DNA from: Corallococcus macrosporus DSM 14697
GTDB taxonomy: Bacteria; Myxococcota; Myxococcia; Myxococcales; Myxococcaceae
Direction of reading: 5' to 3'
DNA length: 64,000 nt
NCBI RefSeq assembly: GCF_002305895.1
Contig: NZ_CP022203.1
Span: 7,474,001 to 7,538,000, forward strand
Part shown: piece by piece, positions 44,030-51,339 of the stretch
Numbering within the stretch: position 1 is the first letter of the stretch
Layout of the letters: each line of letters begins with the position of its first letter
Position numbers and translations under genes: made by a program
The notes under the pieces: model-generated
The model's input: only the letters and a program-made list of their open reading frames with translations
Database searches by the model: none
What the model was told of the DNA's origin: nothing

Positions 44030-45087
44030 TGGCTGAAAAAGGCGCCTTCCATGAAATCTATGTTCGGGCGGCAGGAGCCGTGGCATTCGTCGCCATCATC
44101 GATGCAAAGGGGGACGAGGGGATAGGCTCGGCGTTCCATATCGGCGATGGAATCTTCGTCACGGCCCGACACGTGATCGATGGGGTGACTATCAAAGAGA
44201 TCGCCACCACTAAGTCGGCGCACCTCAACGAAGAGGCAGGCGGCAAGGCAATTCCTCCGCGACGGCTGGAGATTGTCGATGGACCCCATTTCGGTCCGGA
44301 CGGTCTCGATGTCGCAGTCTTTCGGGTCGACCTCGGTACTACGCCGTTGCCGGCCATCACCGTCAGCCAGCATACGGATTACTCGCTCGGAGAGAATGAC
44401 CTAGTCCTCTCGGACATTCTCGTCGTCGGCTATCCACCCATCCCATTCACCACCGTGCCTAGCCAGGTCGTCACTCTGGGACAGATCAATGCATTGGTGC
44501 GCGTGCGACATTCTCCGGTGCTGCACTTTATCGCTTCGGCCATGCCGCGCGGCGGGTTCAGCGGAGGTGTTGTGCTTGATCGGTCAGGCGTCGCACTGGC
44601 GCTCGTGACGGAGAGCCTGGGCCTGAGCGATATGCCGGTGGAGACCGGCTACATGAGCCTTTTGTCGATCGAACCGGTGATGGATCTCGCGGCTGAAAAA
44701 TTCGGGTTCGGCGCCCACGGCGGCTATCCCGGCCGCTACACCGAAACGCTGTTCGCGGTAAAATTTTTGGACCCGTCCAGCCGGTCGCTCAGTTCCTTCA
44801 TCTATGACGCCAGCCTCTACGTCTATGATGACGACCGTGATGTGTTCGTCGAAATCAACTGTGCGGACGAGGCGCTGCTGGCCGAGGCGGTATCGATGTT
44901 CCACGCCATTACGCCTCTGACTCGTCACGACGTCATAGATGGGTCTGTCCTGTACACGCCGGAAGAGAATCCGTCCGCAGAACTACTGATCGAGGGGGGA
45001 GAGGCGGTCGCCGCGCTCTTCGAGAGGTCTGGCTACAAGAGGATGGCCATGGAACGCAGTCAGTGGCAGCTCAAGTCTAAGCGATAG
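44029..45087 (+). CDS. Trypsin-like serine protease coupled to the HEPN/Toprim gene
   Basis: About 352 residues from ATG 44029, whose first base is the last base of the upstream TGA. A complete trypsin-like triad is visible: His48 in FVTARHVID, Asp94 in GLDVAVFRVD and Ser178 in MPRGGFSGGVVLD. There is no signal peptide or membrane segment, so it should act in the cytoplasm. The C-terminal 150 residues are unassigned (SLYVYDDDRDVFVEINCADE). By analogy with protease-containing defence systems it could cleave the Toprim protein or a host target when triggered, but nothing in the sequence shows that. Base composition matches its partner and not the host. Confidence 0.85.
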   Translation: MAEKGAFHEIYVRAAGAVAFVAIIDAKGDEGIGSAFHIGDGIFVTARHVIDGVTIKEIATTKSAHLNEEAGGKAIPPRRLEIVDGPHFGPDGLDVAVFRVDLGTTPLPAITVSQHTDYSLGENDLVLSDILVVGYPPIPFTTVPSQVVTLGQINALVRVRHSPVLHFIASAMPRGGFSGGVVLDRSGVALALVTESLGLSDMPVETGYMSLLSIEPVMDLAAEKFGFGAHGGYPGRYTETLFAVKFLDPSSRSLSSFIYDASLYVYDDDRDVFVEINCADEALLAEAVSMFHAITPLTRHDVIDGSVLYTPEENPSAELLIEGGEAVAALFERSGYKRMAMERSQWQLKSKR

Positions 45088-45103
45088 ACCGGGCCGGGAA
45101 TGA

Positions 45104-45295
45104 CCATAGTGGCCACTCCCCCAAGCAGGTGAGGAGGAAGCGAGAGCGGGGAAGGAGGCAGCGGCCAGAACGGAGCGGATGCAGCAGAGAACGCCGCGAG
45201 TGGACTGGGCCGAGTTGCTGAGGAGGCCGTTCGACTTCGACGTGTTCGCCTGCGTGAGGTGCGGAGGCCGCAGGAGGGTGCTGGCATACTTGGCC
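45104..45295 (+). pseudogene. Second IS91-family transposase C-terminal fragment (right of cargo)
   Basis: TCCCCCAAGCAGG... from about 45116 aligns with 42162 onward, and the frame encodes RVDWAELLRRPFDFDVFACV and RCGGRRRVLAYL. It is a diverged copy of the tail at 42190-42430 in the same orientation. IS91-type elements can carry neighbouring genes by one-ended transposition, so the cargo pair may have arrived that way. Confidence 0.8.
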
Positions 45296-45613
45296 ACCTC
45301 AACGGGAATATGCGCTCGTACGCGTTGCTGAACCAGCCGTCGCCCGCTTCATGGGCTGTTAAGCGGTGATTGACAGTGCCAACCCCGTCGCACGCGCTGC
45401 GCAGCACCTGGAACGACCCGTGCGGCCTGCCAAGCGGGTCCCGGCGCAGCGGCCAGCGCGGCAACCAGATAGGTCTGCGGTGTGGAGACATTCTGGAGAC
45501 GCGAAGAAGCCAGAAAGCACCAGGGCCGGAAACCGCTGGGATTCCAGCGGCATCCGGCCCCGGTTTCAGTGTCCCCTACGGGATTTGAACCCGTGGACAC
45601 GGGGTGCGGAACC
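45296..45613. other. Gap with a partial tRNA 3' end (attachment-site remnant)
   Basis: No gene is present. At 45570-45598 the minus strand reads as the 3' end of a tRNA: T-arm ACGGG-TTCAAAT-CCCGT, acceptor half AGGGGAC and a discriminator A, without the 5' half. An imperfect hairpin of the tRNA-terminator type precedes it (45532-45568). A GGAGACATTCTGGAGAC motif near 45484 matches the one at 41286. The acceptor half resembles a tRNA-Glu, so a second integrase has probably used a different tRNA site here. Confidence 0.55.
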
Positions 45614-45646
45614 TGTCAACGCAAGTGAGACAGTGAGTTCGAGAAA

Positions 45647-46651
45647 TTACTGAGCAGCCTCCAGTGAGGAGGAGCGCCGAGCGGGGTCGTTTATCCAGAC
45701 GATGGTGGGCGGGGCCTTCGGCGTGGGTGCACCGCGAGGGAAGCGCTCGGGGTGAGCGGCGTAGGCCGCGGCGAGCACCGCGCGCCGGGCCGCGAGACGC
45801 TCGGCAGCCAGGCCGTGGTGCACGTCATAGGGCGTCAGCAGGCCGAGGCCACCGTGGTGGTGCTCGTTGTTGTACCAGCCGAAGAAGTCACCGCAGTGGC
45901 CGCGAGCGTCCTGGAGGCAGCCGAAGACTTCGGGAAAGTCGGGCTGGTACTTCATCGTCTTGAAGTGGGCCTCGCTGAAGGGGTTGTCGTTGGAGACGTA
46001 GGGCCGCGAGTGCGTCTTCGTCACACCCAGGTCGGCCATCAGCAAGGCCACCGGCTTGGACGTCATGGAGGAGCCCCGGTCGGCGTGAATCGTCAACTGG
46101 CCGGGCGCCACGCCCTGGCGCTCGCAGGTTGCCGCCAACAGCTTCTTGGCCAGGGTGGCCGACTCGCGGTGGGCCACCATCCACCCGACGACGTAGCGGC
46201 TGAAGACGTCCAGGACGACGTAGAGGTAGAAGTACGTCCACTTCGACGGGCCGTGCAGCTTCGTTATGTCCCAGCTCCAGAGTTCATTGGGCTTCGTCGC
46301 GTGCAACTGGGGCGCCGGGTGGTTGGGGTGGCGCAGCTGGTCGCGGCGCTCGCGCACCTGCTGATTCTCAGCGAGCACCCGGTACATGGTGCGCTCCGAG
46401 CACAGGTAGCGGCCCTCATCGAGGAGCTGCGCGTAGACTTCCGCGGGCGCGGCATCCACGAATCTCGGCTCGTGCAGCACCGAGAGCACCTCGGCCCGTT
46501 GCTCCGGCGGGAGAGCCCTGGGTGGGCTGGGCCTGTGCACCGGCCCGTGTCGGGGCTGGGCCTGCCGGTAGAAGGTGGCGCGCGGCAGGCCCAGGGCCTT
46601 GCACACCGGCGCCACGCCCAGGGCGTCGACGGCCTCCAGTGCCACGGCCAT
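45647..46651 (-). CDS. IS3-family transposase OrfB, copy A
   Basis: A 334-residue integrase-core (DDE) transposase with the HTH_21-type start (VAPVCKALGLPRATFYRQ). The catalytic core has ELWSWDITKLHGPSKWTYFY, LTIHADRGSSMTSKPVALL and SRPYVSNDNPFSEAHFKTMK, giving the D-D-E residues. It ends in the IS3-typical WYNNEHHHGGLGLLTPYDVH. It differs from copy B by few residues (for example FPEVFGC versus FPEGFGC). OrfB is intact here, but OrfA upstream is frameshifted. Confidence 0.93.
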   Translation of the reverse strand: MAVALEAVDALGVAPVCKALGLPRATFYRQAQPRHGPVHRPSPPRALPPEQRAEVLSVLHEPRFVDAAPAEVYAQLLDEGRYLCSERTMYRVLAENQQVRERRDQLRHPNHPAPQLHATKPNELWSWDITKLHGPSKWTYFYLYVVLDVFSRYVVGWMVAHRESATLAKKLLAATCERQGVAPGQLTIHADRGSSMTSKPVALLMADLGVTKTHSRPYVSNDNPFSEAHFKTMKYQPDFPEVFGCLQDARGHCGDFFGWYNNEHHHGGLGLLTPYDVHHGLAAERLAARRAVLAAAYAAHPERFPRGAPTPKAPPTIVWINDPARRSSSLEAAQ

Positions 46652-47054
46652 CAGGGCTCCTCGTTGGGCTTGGGCAGTTCCACGCCCAGGATTTCCGAAA
46701 CTTTTTTTGGAGGTCCAGCAGCGCCTCGGCGCGCTTGAGGCGCACCTGGGCCTGGGCCAGCTGCTTCTCCAGCTCGGCCACGCGCCGGGCGCTCGCGTCA
46801 GGCTCCTTCGCTGGTGGCCCTCGCTTCTTCGGGCTGCGGGCCGACAACTCTCCCGCATCGCGCTGGCGCCGCCACGCGCTCAGCAACAAGTACAGTCCTT
46901 CCCGGCGCAGCAGCGCTCCGACTTCACCGGGCTTCGTGCAGCGCTCTGCCTCCGCCAGCACCCGCAGCTTGTACTCCGCCGTGAAACCTCGGCGCCTGGC
47001 CTTCTCCACCACCTCGGTCTCCCTGACCCGAGCCTCTTCCATCACTGCGCTCAT
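46649..47054 (-). pseudogene. IS3 OrfA, copy A, frameshifted
   Basis: From ATG 47054 the frame matches OrfA of copy B through the helix-turn-helix (RRGFTAEYKLRVLAEAERCT) and the leucine-zipper region. A homopolymer has seven A residues here (46691-46697 on the plus strand as T7) but eight in copy B. The frame therefore shifts and the OrfA C-terminus is lost. There is also a 3-base difference at YLLLSAW versus YSSLLSAW. In IS3 elements an A-rich run is often the programmed slippage site, so the change may matter for function. Confidence 0.75.
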
Positions 47055-47119
47055 CGTCCCTGCCTGGGTCGCCCTGCACACTAAACTGCCGGGTACGAAC
47101 TGTCTCACTCACGTTGGCA

Positions 47120-47303
47120 GAGAGGGGAAAGCGCAGATTCCTGGTCATCAGGTCGACCGGTTTTCCAGGCTTCCGGCCACCGCGTGCCCCGCCGAGTCAA
47201 GGGCAAGCTCGCTCCGCTCGGCGCCTGGCGGCGCCCCTGTGACTCGGGGAACACGCGGCGACAGGGGGCCGCCGGCCAGCGCTCGGAGAGCACTGGCCTG
47301 AAG
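47120..47303. other. Segment between IS3 copy A and the ISL3 transposase gene
   Basis: About 180 bp without a coding signal. It begins just outside the IS3 end with GAGGGGAAAGCGCAG and may hold the downstream end of the ISL3 element, but I could not identify a clear inverted repeat. Confidence 0.4.
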
Positions 47304-48992
47304 TCAAGGCCCTCTCTCGGCCATGACCAGATTCCCGCGCTTTCTGGTGACCATCAACACGCGGCCGTACATCTGACGTTTGAGGAACTTGAGCTTCGTG
47401 ATTTGCCCCTCCGCCTGGGCGTTGCTCCAGCAGGTTGTCAGTGCGGCCCGGACGGCATCGCCCTCGTGCTCAAGCCCCTGCGCGAAGGTCTCCACCGCAC
47501 GCACCCCACACGTGCGCGCCTCGGCCAGCCACTGCTCGAAAGTGGCGCACGAGGAGGTCGGCTTGGCACCGCGCGTGACGCCGCGTTCGCGCACCATCTC
47601 GCAGAAGCGACGTGCCAGCGCCACGACGCGAGCGGCTTCCGCATCCTGCTCGAGACGAGCCAGTGTCGCTGCCTCGGTGGGGAGGAGCGCGGACTGCGGC
47701 TGGACGCAGAGCCAGGCCAGTTGCTTCGGCGAGGGAAGGCTCCCGGTGGGGCGCGGGGTACTGGGATTCGGAGCGTTCCCGCGGCGAGTGAGGGGGGTCG
47801 AGCCCGCCGGAGCCGTGCGCCGAGTCTGCAGCCAGCGATGGACTTGCCGTGACGTGCCGCCGAAGCCCCTGGCACGAATCTCCCGCCAGAGGACGAGCGC
47901 GTTCTCGCACCCGGCCGCATGCCTGCGCTCCAGGTACTCCAGAAAGGGGTCGAGAATACTTGGGCCGGGCACTCGGACCGCACGCTCGGGAAAGGCTTCC
48001 GCGCGGGCATACTTGCGCACCGTGGCCCGCGCCAGCCTCAGAGTGCGGCTGATTCTCAGCAAAGGCTCTCCAGCCCGGTGCAGACGGCGCACCTCTTCGT
48101 ACGTGGCGACTCGGCGGGCCCGGCTCTCCTCACCAGCATGCTCCTCGCTACGAGTGCGGGGGAAGCTGGCGTGACGGCGCCCGGAGGAGGACTCCGCACC
48201 CGGTACTACTTCAGGGAGGGCTCGCAGGCGGGCGTGAGTCCCCGTCAGCCAGCGATCCACCATTTGCCGCACGTTGAGCAGCAGGTGCCAGCGGTCCGCC
48301 ACCTGCTGGGCGCCAGGGGCACCGAGGGTCGCCGCGCGTGCGTATTCCGTTGAGCGGTCCCTGGTGATGAGTTCGACACCTGGATGATGACGCAGCCATG
48401 CGGCGACAGTCGATGCCGAGCGGTCAGGTAACAAGTCGACGACGCGGTGTGCCTCCAGGTCGACGAGGATGGAGCCGTAGGTGCGGCCTTTGCGCAGGGC
48501 CCAGTCATCCACTCCGAGCACCCGCGGCGTGGGCAGCGCGGGCAGAGGAGCCCGGTGCATCAAGCGCAGGAGCGTGTCGGGACTCGTCGGCATGGCCAGG
48601 GGCGGCAGCAGCCTGGCTCCTGCTTCTGCTCCAGCCGTCATGCCTACCGCGCGCTGCGCCGTGGCGAGCCGACGCGTGCGCCGGGCACGCGGGGCGAGCA
48701 GGCCAGGCAGGCGCTCCGCGAAGGTGCGACGAGCGCACTTCGTGTTTCGACAGAAGAAGCGGCGCACGTGCAATTGAAGCTGAACGGAGCGACCGGCGGC
48801 AGGCAGGTCGGCCGGACGCCGGACGTAAGTGCTGTGCGGGGTGTCACTGGACGCCTTGCAGGAGGGACAGCGCGCGCCGCTGCTCTCTGGACGCACCACG
48901 ATGACAGTTCCCGCTGGACTGCGACGTGTCACGCGCTCTATCCGACAACCGGGAATCGAGTACAACTCTCTCATTCCTAGTAGTACTCGCAA
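47304..48992 (-). CDS. ISL3-family transposase
   Basis: A 562-residue transposase. An N-terminal zinc-ribbon (CPSC...FFCRNTKCARRTF) leads into the ISL3 core: VLGVDDWALRKGRTYGSILV, LITRDRSTEYARAATLGAPG and VADRWHLLLNVRQMVDRWL. After an inserted helical region (YEEVRRLHRAGEPLLRISRT, a second HTH) comes the C-terminal TTCWSNAQAEGQITKLKFLK, holding the final Glu. The frame is intact. The ends of this element were not found. Confidence 0.9.
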   Translation of the reverse strand: MRVLLGMRELYSIPGCRIERVTRRSPAGTVIVVRPESSGARCPSCKASSDTPHSTYVRRPADLPAAGRSVQLQLHVRRFFCRNTKCARRTFAERLPGLLAPRARRTRRLATAQRAVGMTAGAEAGARLLPPLAMPTSPDTLLRLMHRAPLPALPTPRVLGVDDWALRKGRTYGSILVDLEAHRVVDLLPDRSASTVAAWLRHHPGVELITRDRSTEYARAATLGAPGAQQVADRWHLLLNVRQMVDRWLTGTHARLRALPEVVPGAESSSGRRHASFPRTRSEEHAGEESRARRVATYEEVRRLHRAGEPLLRISRTLRLARATVRKYARAEAFPERAVRVPGPSILDPFLEYLERRHAAGCENALVLWREIRARGFGGTSRQVHRWLQTRRTAPAGSTPLTRRGNAPNPSTPRPTGSLPSPKQLAWLCVQPQSALLPTEAATLARLEQDAEAARVVALARRFCEMVRERGVTRGAKPTSSCATFEQWLAEARTCGVRAVETFAQGLEHEGDAVRAALTTCWSNAQAEGQITKLKFLKRQMYGRVLMVTRKRGNLVMAERGP

Positions 48993-49253
48993 CAGCGGTA
49001 CCCTGCCGGCACCGCCTGCTCCCTCGCTCGCGAATCACACAAAGTGCGGGAGAGTCACGAAATCGGGGCAAGCCCAAACCGCTCTGAAGTATCTCTGCGC
49101 CCCTGGTTCTGTCTCCAGAATGTCTCCAAGACGGGAGGGGACTCCGGGTGACAGGTGGGACTGACGAGGACTGCCCCATGGACTCGAAGTGCCCGGATTC
49201 ACTCACGATTCAGCGAAGGGCATGTGCCGTCGCGGGTTTGGGGCACCCCTCTC
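48993..49253. other. Segment holding a solo IS end and the inverted attachment-side repeat
   Basis: At 49055-49074 TCACGAAATCGGGGCAAGCC matches the IS end at 21527-21547. From 49106 to 49247 the sequence is the reverse complement of 41160-41312. No gene. Confidence 0.7.
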
Positions 49254-49318
49254 TGCCAACGTGAGTGAGACAGTTCGTACCCGGCAGTTTAGTGTGCAGG
49301 GCGACCCAGGCAGGGACG

Positions 49319-49726
49319 ATGAGCGCAGTGATGGAAGAGGCTCGGGTCAGGGAGACCGAGGTGGTGGAGAAGGCCAGGCGCCGAGGTTTCACGGCGGAGT
49401 ACAAGCTGCGGGTGCTGGCGGAGGCAGAGCGCTGCACGAAGCCCGGTGAAGTCGGAGCGCTGCTGCGCCGGGAAGGACTGTACTCGTCGCTGCTGAGCGC
49501 GTGGCGGCGCCAGCGCGATGCGGGAGAGTTGTCGGCCCGCAGCCCGAAGAAGCGAGGGCCACCAGCGAAGGAGCCTGACGCGAGCGCCCGGCGCGTGGCC
49601 GAGCTGGAGAAGCAGCTGGCCCAGGCCCAGGTGCGCCTCAAGCGCGCCGAGGCGCTGCTGGACCTCCAAAAAAAAGTTTCGGAAATCCTGGGCGTGGAAC
49701 TGCCCAAGCCCAACGAGGAGCCCTGA
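49319..49726 (+). CDS. IS3-family OrfA, copy B
   Basis: About 135 residues from ATG 49319. A helix-turn-helix (RRGFTAEYKLRVLAEAERCT, KPGEVGALLRREGLYSSLLS, AWRRQRDAGEL) is followed by a coiled-coil zipper (ARRVAELEKQLAQAQVRLKR) and the usual ending LQKKVSEILGVELP. A run of eight A residues near 49667-49674 lies at the QKK codons, a candidate slippage site for an OrfAB fusion. The stop overlaps the OrfB start (TGATG). Confidence 0.9.
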   Translation: MSAVMEEARVRETEVVEKARRRGFTAEYKLRVLAEAERCTKPGEVGALLRREGLYSSLLSAWRRQRDAGELSARSPKKRGPPAKEPDASARRVAELEKQLAQAQVRLKRAEALLDLQKKVSEILGVELPKPNEEP

Positions 49727-50730
49727 TGGCCGTGGCACTGGAGGCCGTCGACGCCCTGGGCGTGGCGCCGGTGTGCAAGGCCCTGGGCCTGCCGCGCGCC
49801 ACCTTCTACCGGCAGGCCCAGCCCCGACACGGGCCGGTGCACAGGCCCAGCCCACCCAGGGCTCTCCCGCCGGAGCAACGGGCCGAGGTGCTCTCGGTGC
49901 TGCACGAGCCGAGATTCGTGGATGCCGCGCCCGCGGAAGTCTACGCGCAGCTCCTCGATGAGGGCCGCTACCTGTGCTCGGAGCGCACCATGTACCGGGT
50001 GCTCGCTGAGAATCAGCAGGTGCGCGAGCGCCGCGACCAGCTGCGCCACCCCAACCACCCGGCGCCCCAGTTGCACGCGACGAAGCCCAATGAACTCTGG
50101 AGCTGGGACATAACGAAGCTGCACGGCCCGTCGAAGTGGACGTACTTCTACCTCTACGTCGTCCTGGACGTCTTCAGCCGCTACGTCGTCGGGTGGATGG
50201 TGGCCCACCGCGAGTCGGCCACCCTGGCCAAGAAGCTGTTGGCGGCAACCTGCGAGCGCCAGGGCGTGGCGCCCGGCCAGTTGACGATTCACGCCGACCG
50301 GGGCTCCTCCATGACGTCCAAGCCGGTGGCCTTGCTGATGGCCGACCTGGGTGTGACGAAGACGCACTCGCGGCCCTACGTCTCCAACGACAACCCCTTC
50401 AGCGAGGCCCACTTCAAGACGATGAAGTACCAGCCCGACTTTCCCGAAGGCTTCGGCTGCCTCCAGGACGCTCGCGGCCACTGCGGTGACTTCTTCGGCT
50501 GGTACAACAACGAGCACCACCACGGTGGCCTCGGCCTGCTGACGCCCTATGACGTGCACCACGGCCTGGCTGCCGAGCGTCTCGCGGCCCGGCGCGCGGT
50601 GCTCGCCGCGGCCTACGCCGCTCACCCCGAGCGCTTCCCTCGCGGTGCACCCACGCCGAAGGCCCCGCCCACCATCGTCTGGATAAACGACCCCGCTCGG
50701 CGCTCCTCCTCACTGGAGGCTGCTCAGTAA
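49726..50730 (+). CDS. IS3-family transposase OrfB, copy B
   Basis: A 334-residue DDE transposase, the same protein as in copy A with a few substitutions. The catalytic region has SWDITKLHGPSKWTYFYLYV, HADRGSSMTSKPVALLMADL and SNDNPFSEAHFKTMKYQPDF. It starts on the base after OrfA's TG, so translation is coupled. This is the complete copy and the likely source of transposition activity. Confidence 0.94.
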   Translation: MAVALEAVDALGVAPVCKALGLPRATFYRQAQPRHGPVHRPSPPRALPPEQRAEVLSVLHEPRFVDAAPAEVYAQLLDEGRYLCSERTMYRVLAENQQVRERRDQLRHPNHPAPQLHATKPNELWSWDITKLHGPSKWTYFYLYVVLDVFSRYVVGWMVAHRESATLAKKLLAATCERQGVAPGQLTIHADRGSSMTSKPVALLMADLGVTKTHSRPYVSNDNPFSEAHFKTMKYQPDFPEGFGCLQDARGHCGDFFGWYNNEHHHGGLGLLTPYDVHHGLAAERLAARRAVLAAAYAAHPERFPRGAPTPKAPPTIVWINDPARRSSSLEAAQ

Positions 50731-50763
50731 TTTCTCGAACTCACTGTCTCACTTGCGTTGACA

Positions 50764-50885
50764 GGTTCCGTTCACGAGACCGCCAACAGCCGCGCCAGCT
50801 TCAACTTGCTGCGTCGCCGCGTGCTGCTCGCCGCCTGAGCCTACCCTTCACATAAAGTGCGGGAGAACCACGGAATCGGGGCAGG
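50764..50885 (+). pseudogene. Short transposase tail and solo IS end
   Basis: 50776-50838 encodes ETANSRASFNLLRRRVLLAA followed by a TGA, which looks like the tail of a lost transposase or other gene. At 50868-50885 CCACGGAATCGGGGCAGG is a third copy of the IS end seen at 21527 and 49055. It abuts the broken IS1182-like gene. Confidence 0.5.
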
Positions 50886-51259
50886 CTCATCTGCACGAAG
50901 AGACTCTCGAAGGGCGCCCCGTGTCGACGCCGAAACTCCGAAATCCTGGAGTGGTCCGGGGACTGGTTCGCCGCCAGCACGCGAAAGGCCACGTCCTCCT
51001 GCATCTTCCTCTCAATCTTCCGAGACGACGTCACCCCGGTGCAGTACGCGTACAGCAGCAGCGCCACCATCATCTTCGGCTCGTACGGCGGGTAGCCTCG
51101 CAGCTCCCCCTCGTACGACTCGTAGATAGGCCCCAAGTCCAACTCCTCCACCACCTCCAGCACGAAGCGCGCGAGGTGGTGTTCCGACAGCCAGTCCAGC
51201 AGCGACGGCGGCAGCAGGTAGTCCTGCTGCACATTCCAGGGGCGGAACTTCTTGCTCAT
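50886..51259 (-). pseudogene. N-terminal fragment of an IS1182-like transposase
   Basis: From ATG 51259 the frame reads SKKFRPWNVQQDYLLPPSLL, DWLSEHHLARFVLEVVEELD, YPPYEPKMMVALLLYAYCTG and ISEFRRRHGAPFESLFVQM, the well-conserved DUF772-type beginning of IS1182/IS5-like transposases. It breaks at about 50888, where another IS end joins. The catalytic domain is absent. Confidence 0.85.
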
Positions 51260-51339
51260 GCCCGGCATTCACCACGGGGGCCTCCTACCGGGCAAGCCCC
51301 CTGTGATTACCGCGACAGGCGCCTAGGCAGTGCGCAGTC

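Larger units (their letters stand above)
45614..47119 (-). mobile_element. IS3-family element, copy A
   Basis: About 1.5 kb, transposase on the minus strand. The ends are inverted repeats: TGTCAACGCAAGTGAGACAG at 45614 and TGCCAACGTGAGTGAGACAG read inward from 47119 (17 of 20 identical). Copy B at 49254-50763 is nearly identical and in the opposite orientation. The conserved sequence extends a few bases beyond these ends (GGAACC on one side, CCCCTCTC on the other), so the exact termini are uncertain. Confidence 0.88.
49254..50763 (+). mobile_element. IS3-family element, copy B
   Basis: About 1.51 kb with ends TGCCAACG... at 49254 and ...CGTTGACA at 50763, inverted relative to copy A. Both OrfA and OrfB are intact. 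Its left outer flank and the left outer flank of copy A together restore the sequence seen uninterrupted at 41150-41200, showing an inversion between the copies. Confidence 0.9.

Noticed and set aside
45366-45653. Plus-strand 95-residue frame (SAVWRHSGDAKKPES...)
   Set aside because: It crosses the tRNA fragment and an IS end; the shared segment is repeated noncoding attachment-side DNA.
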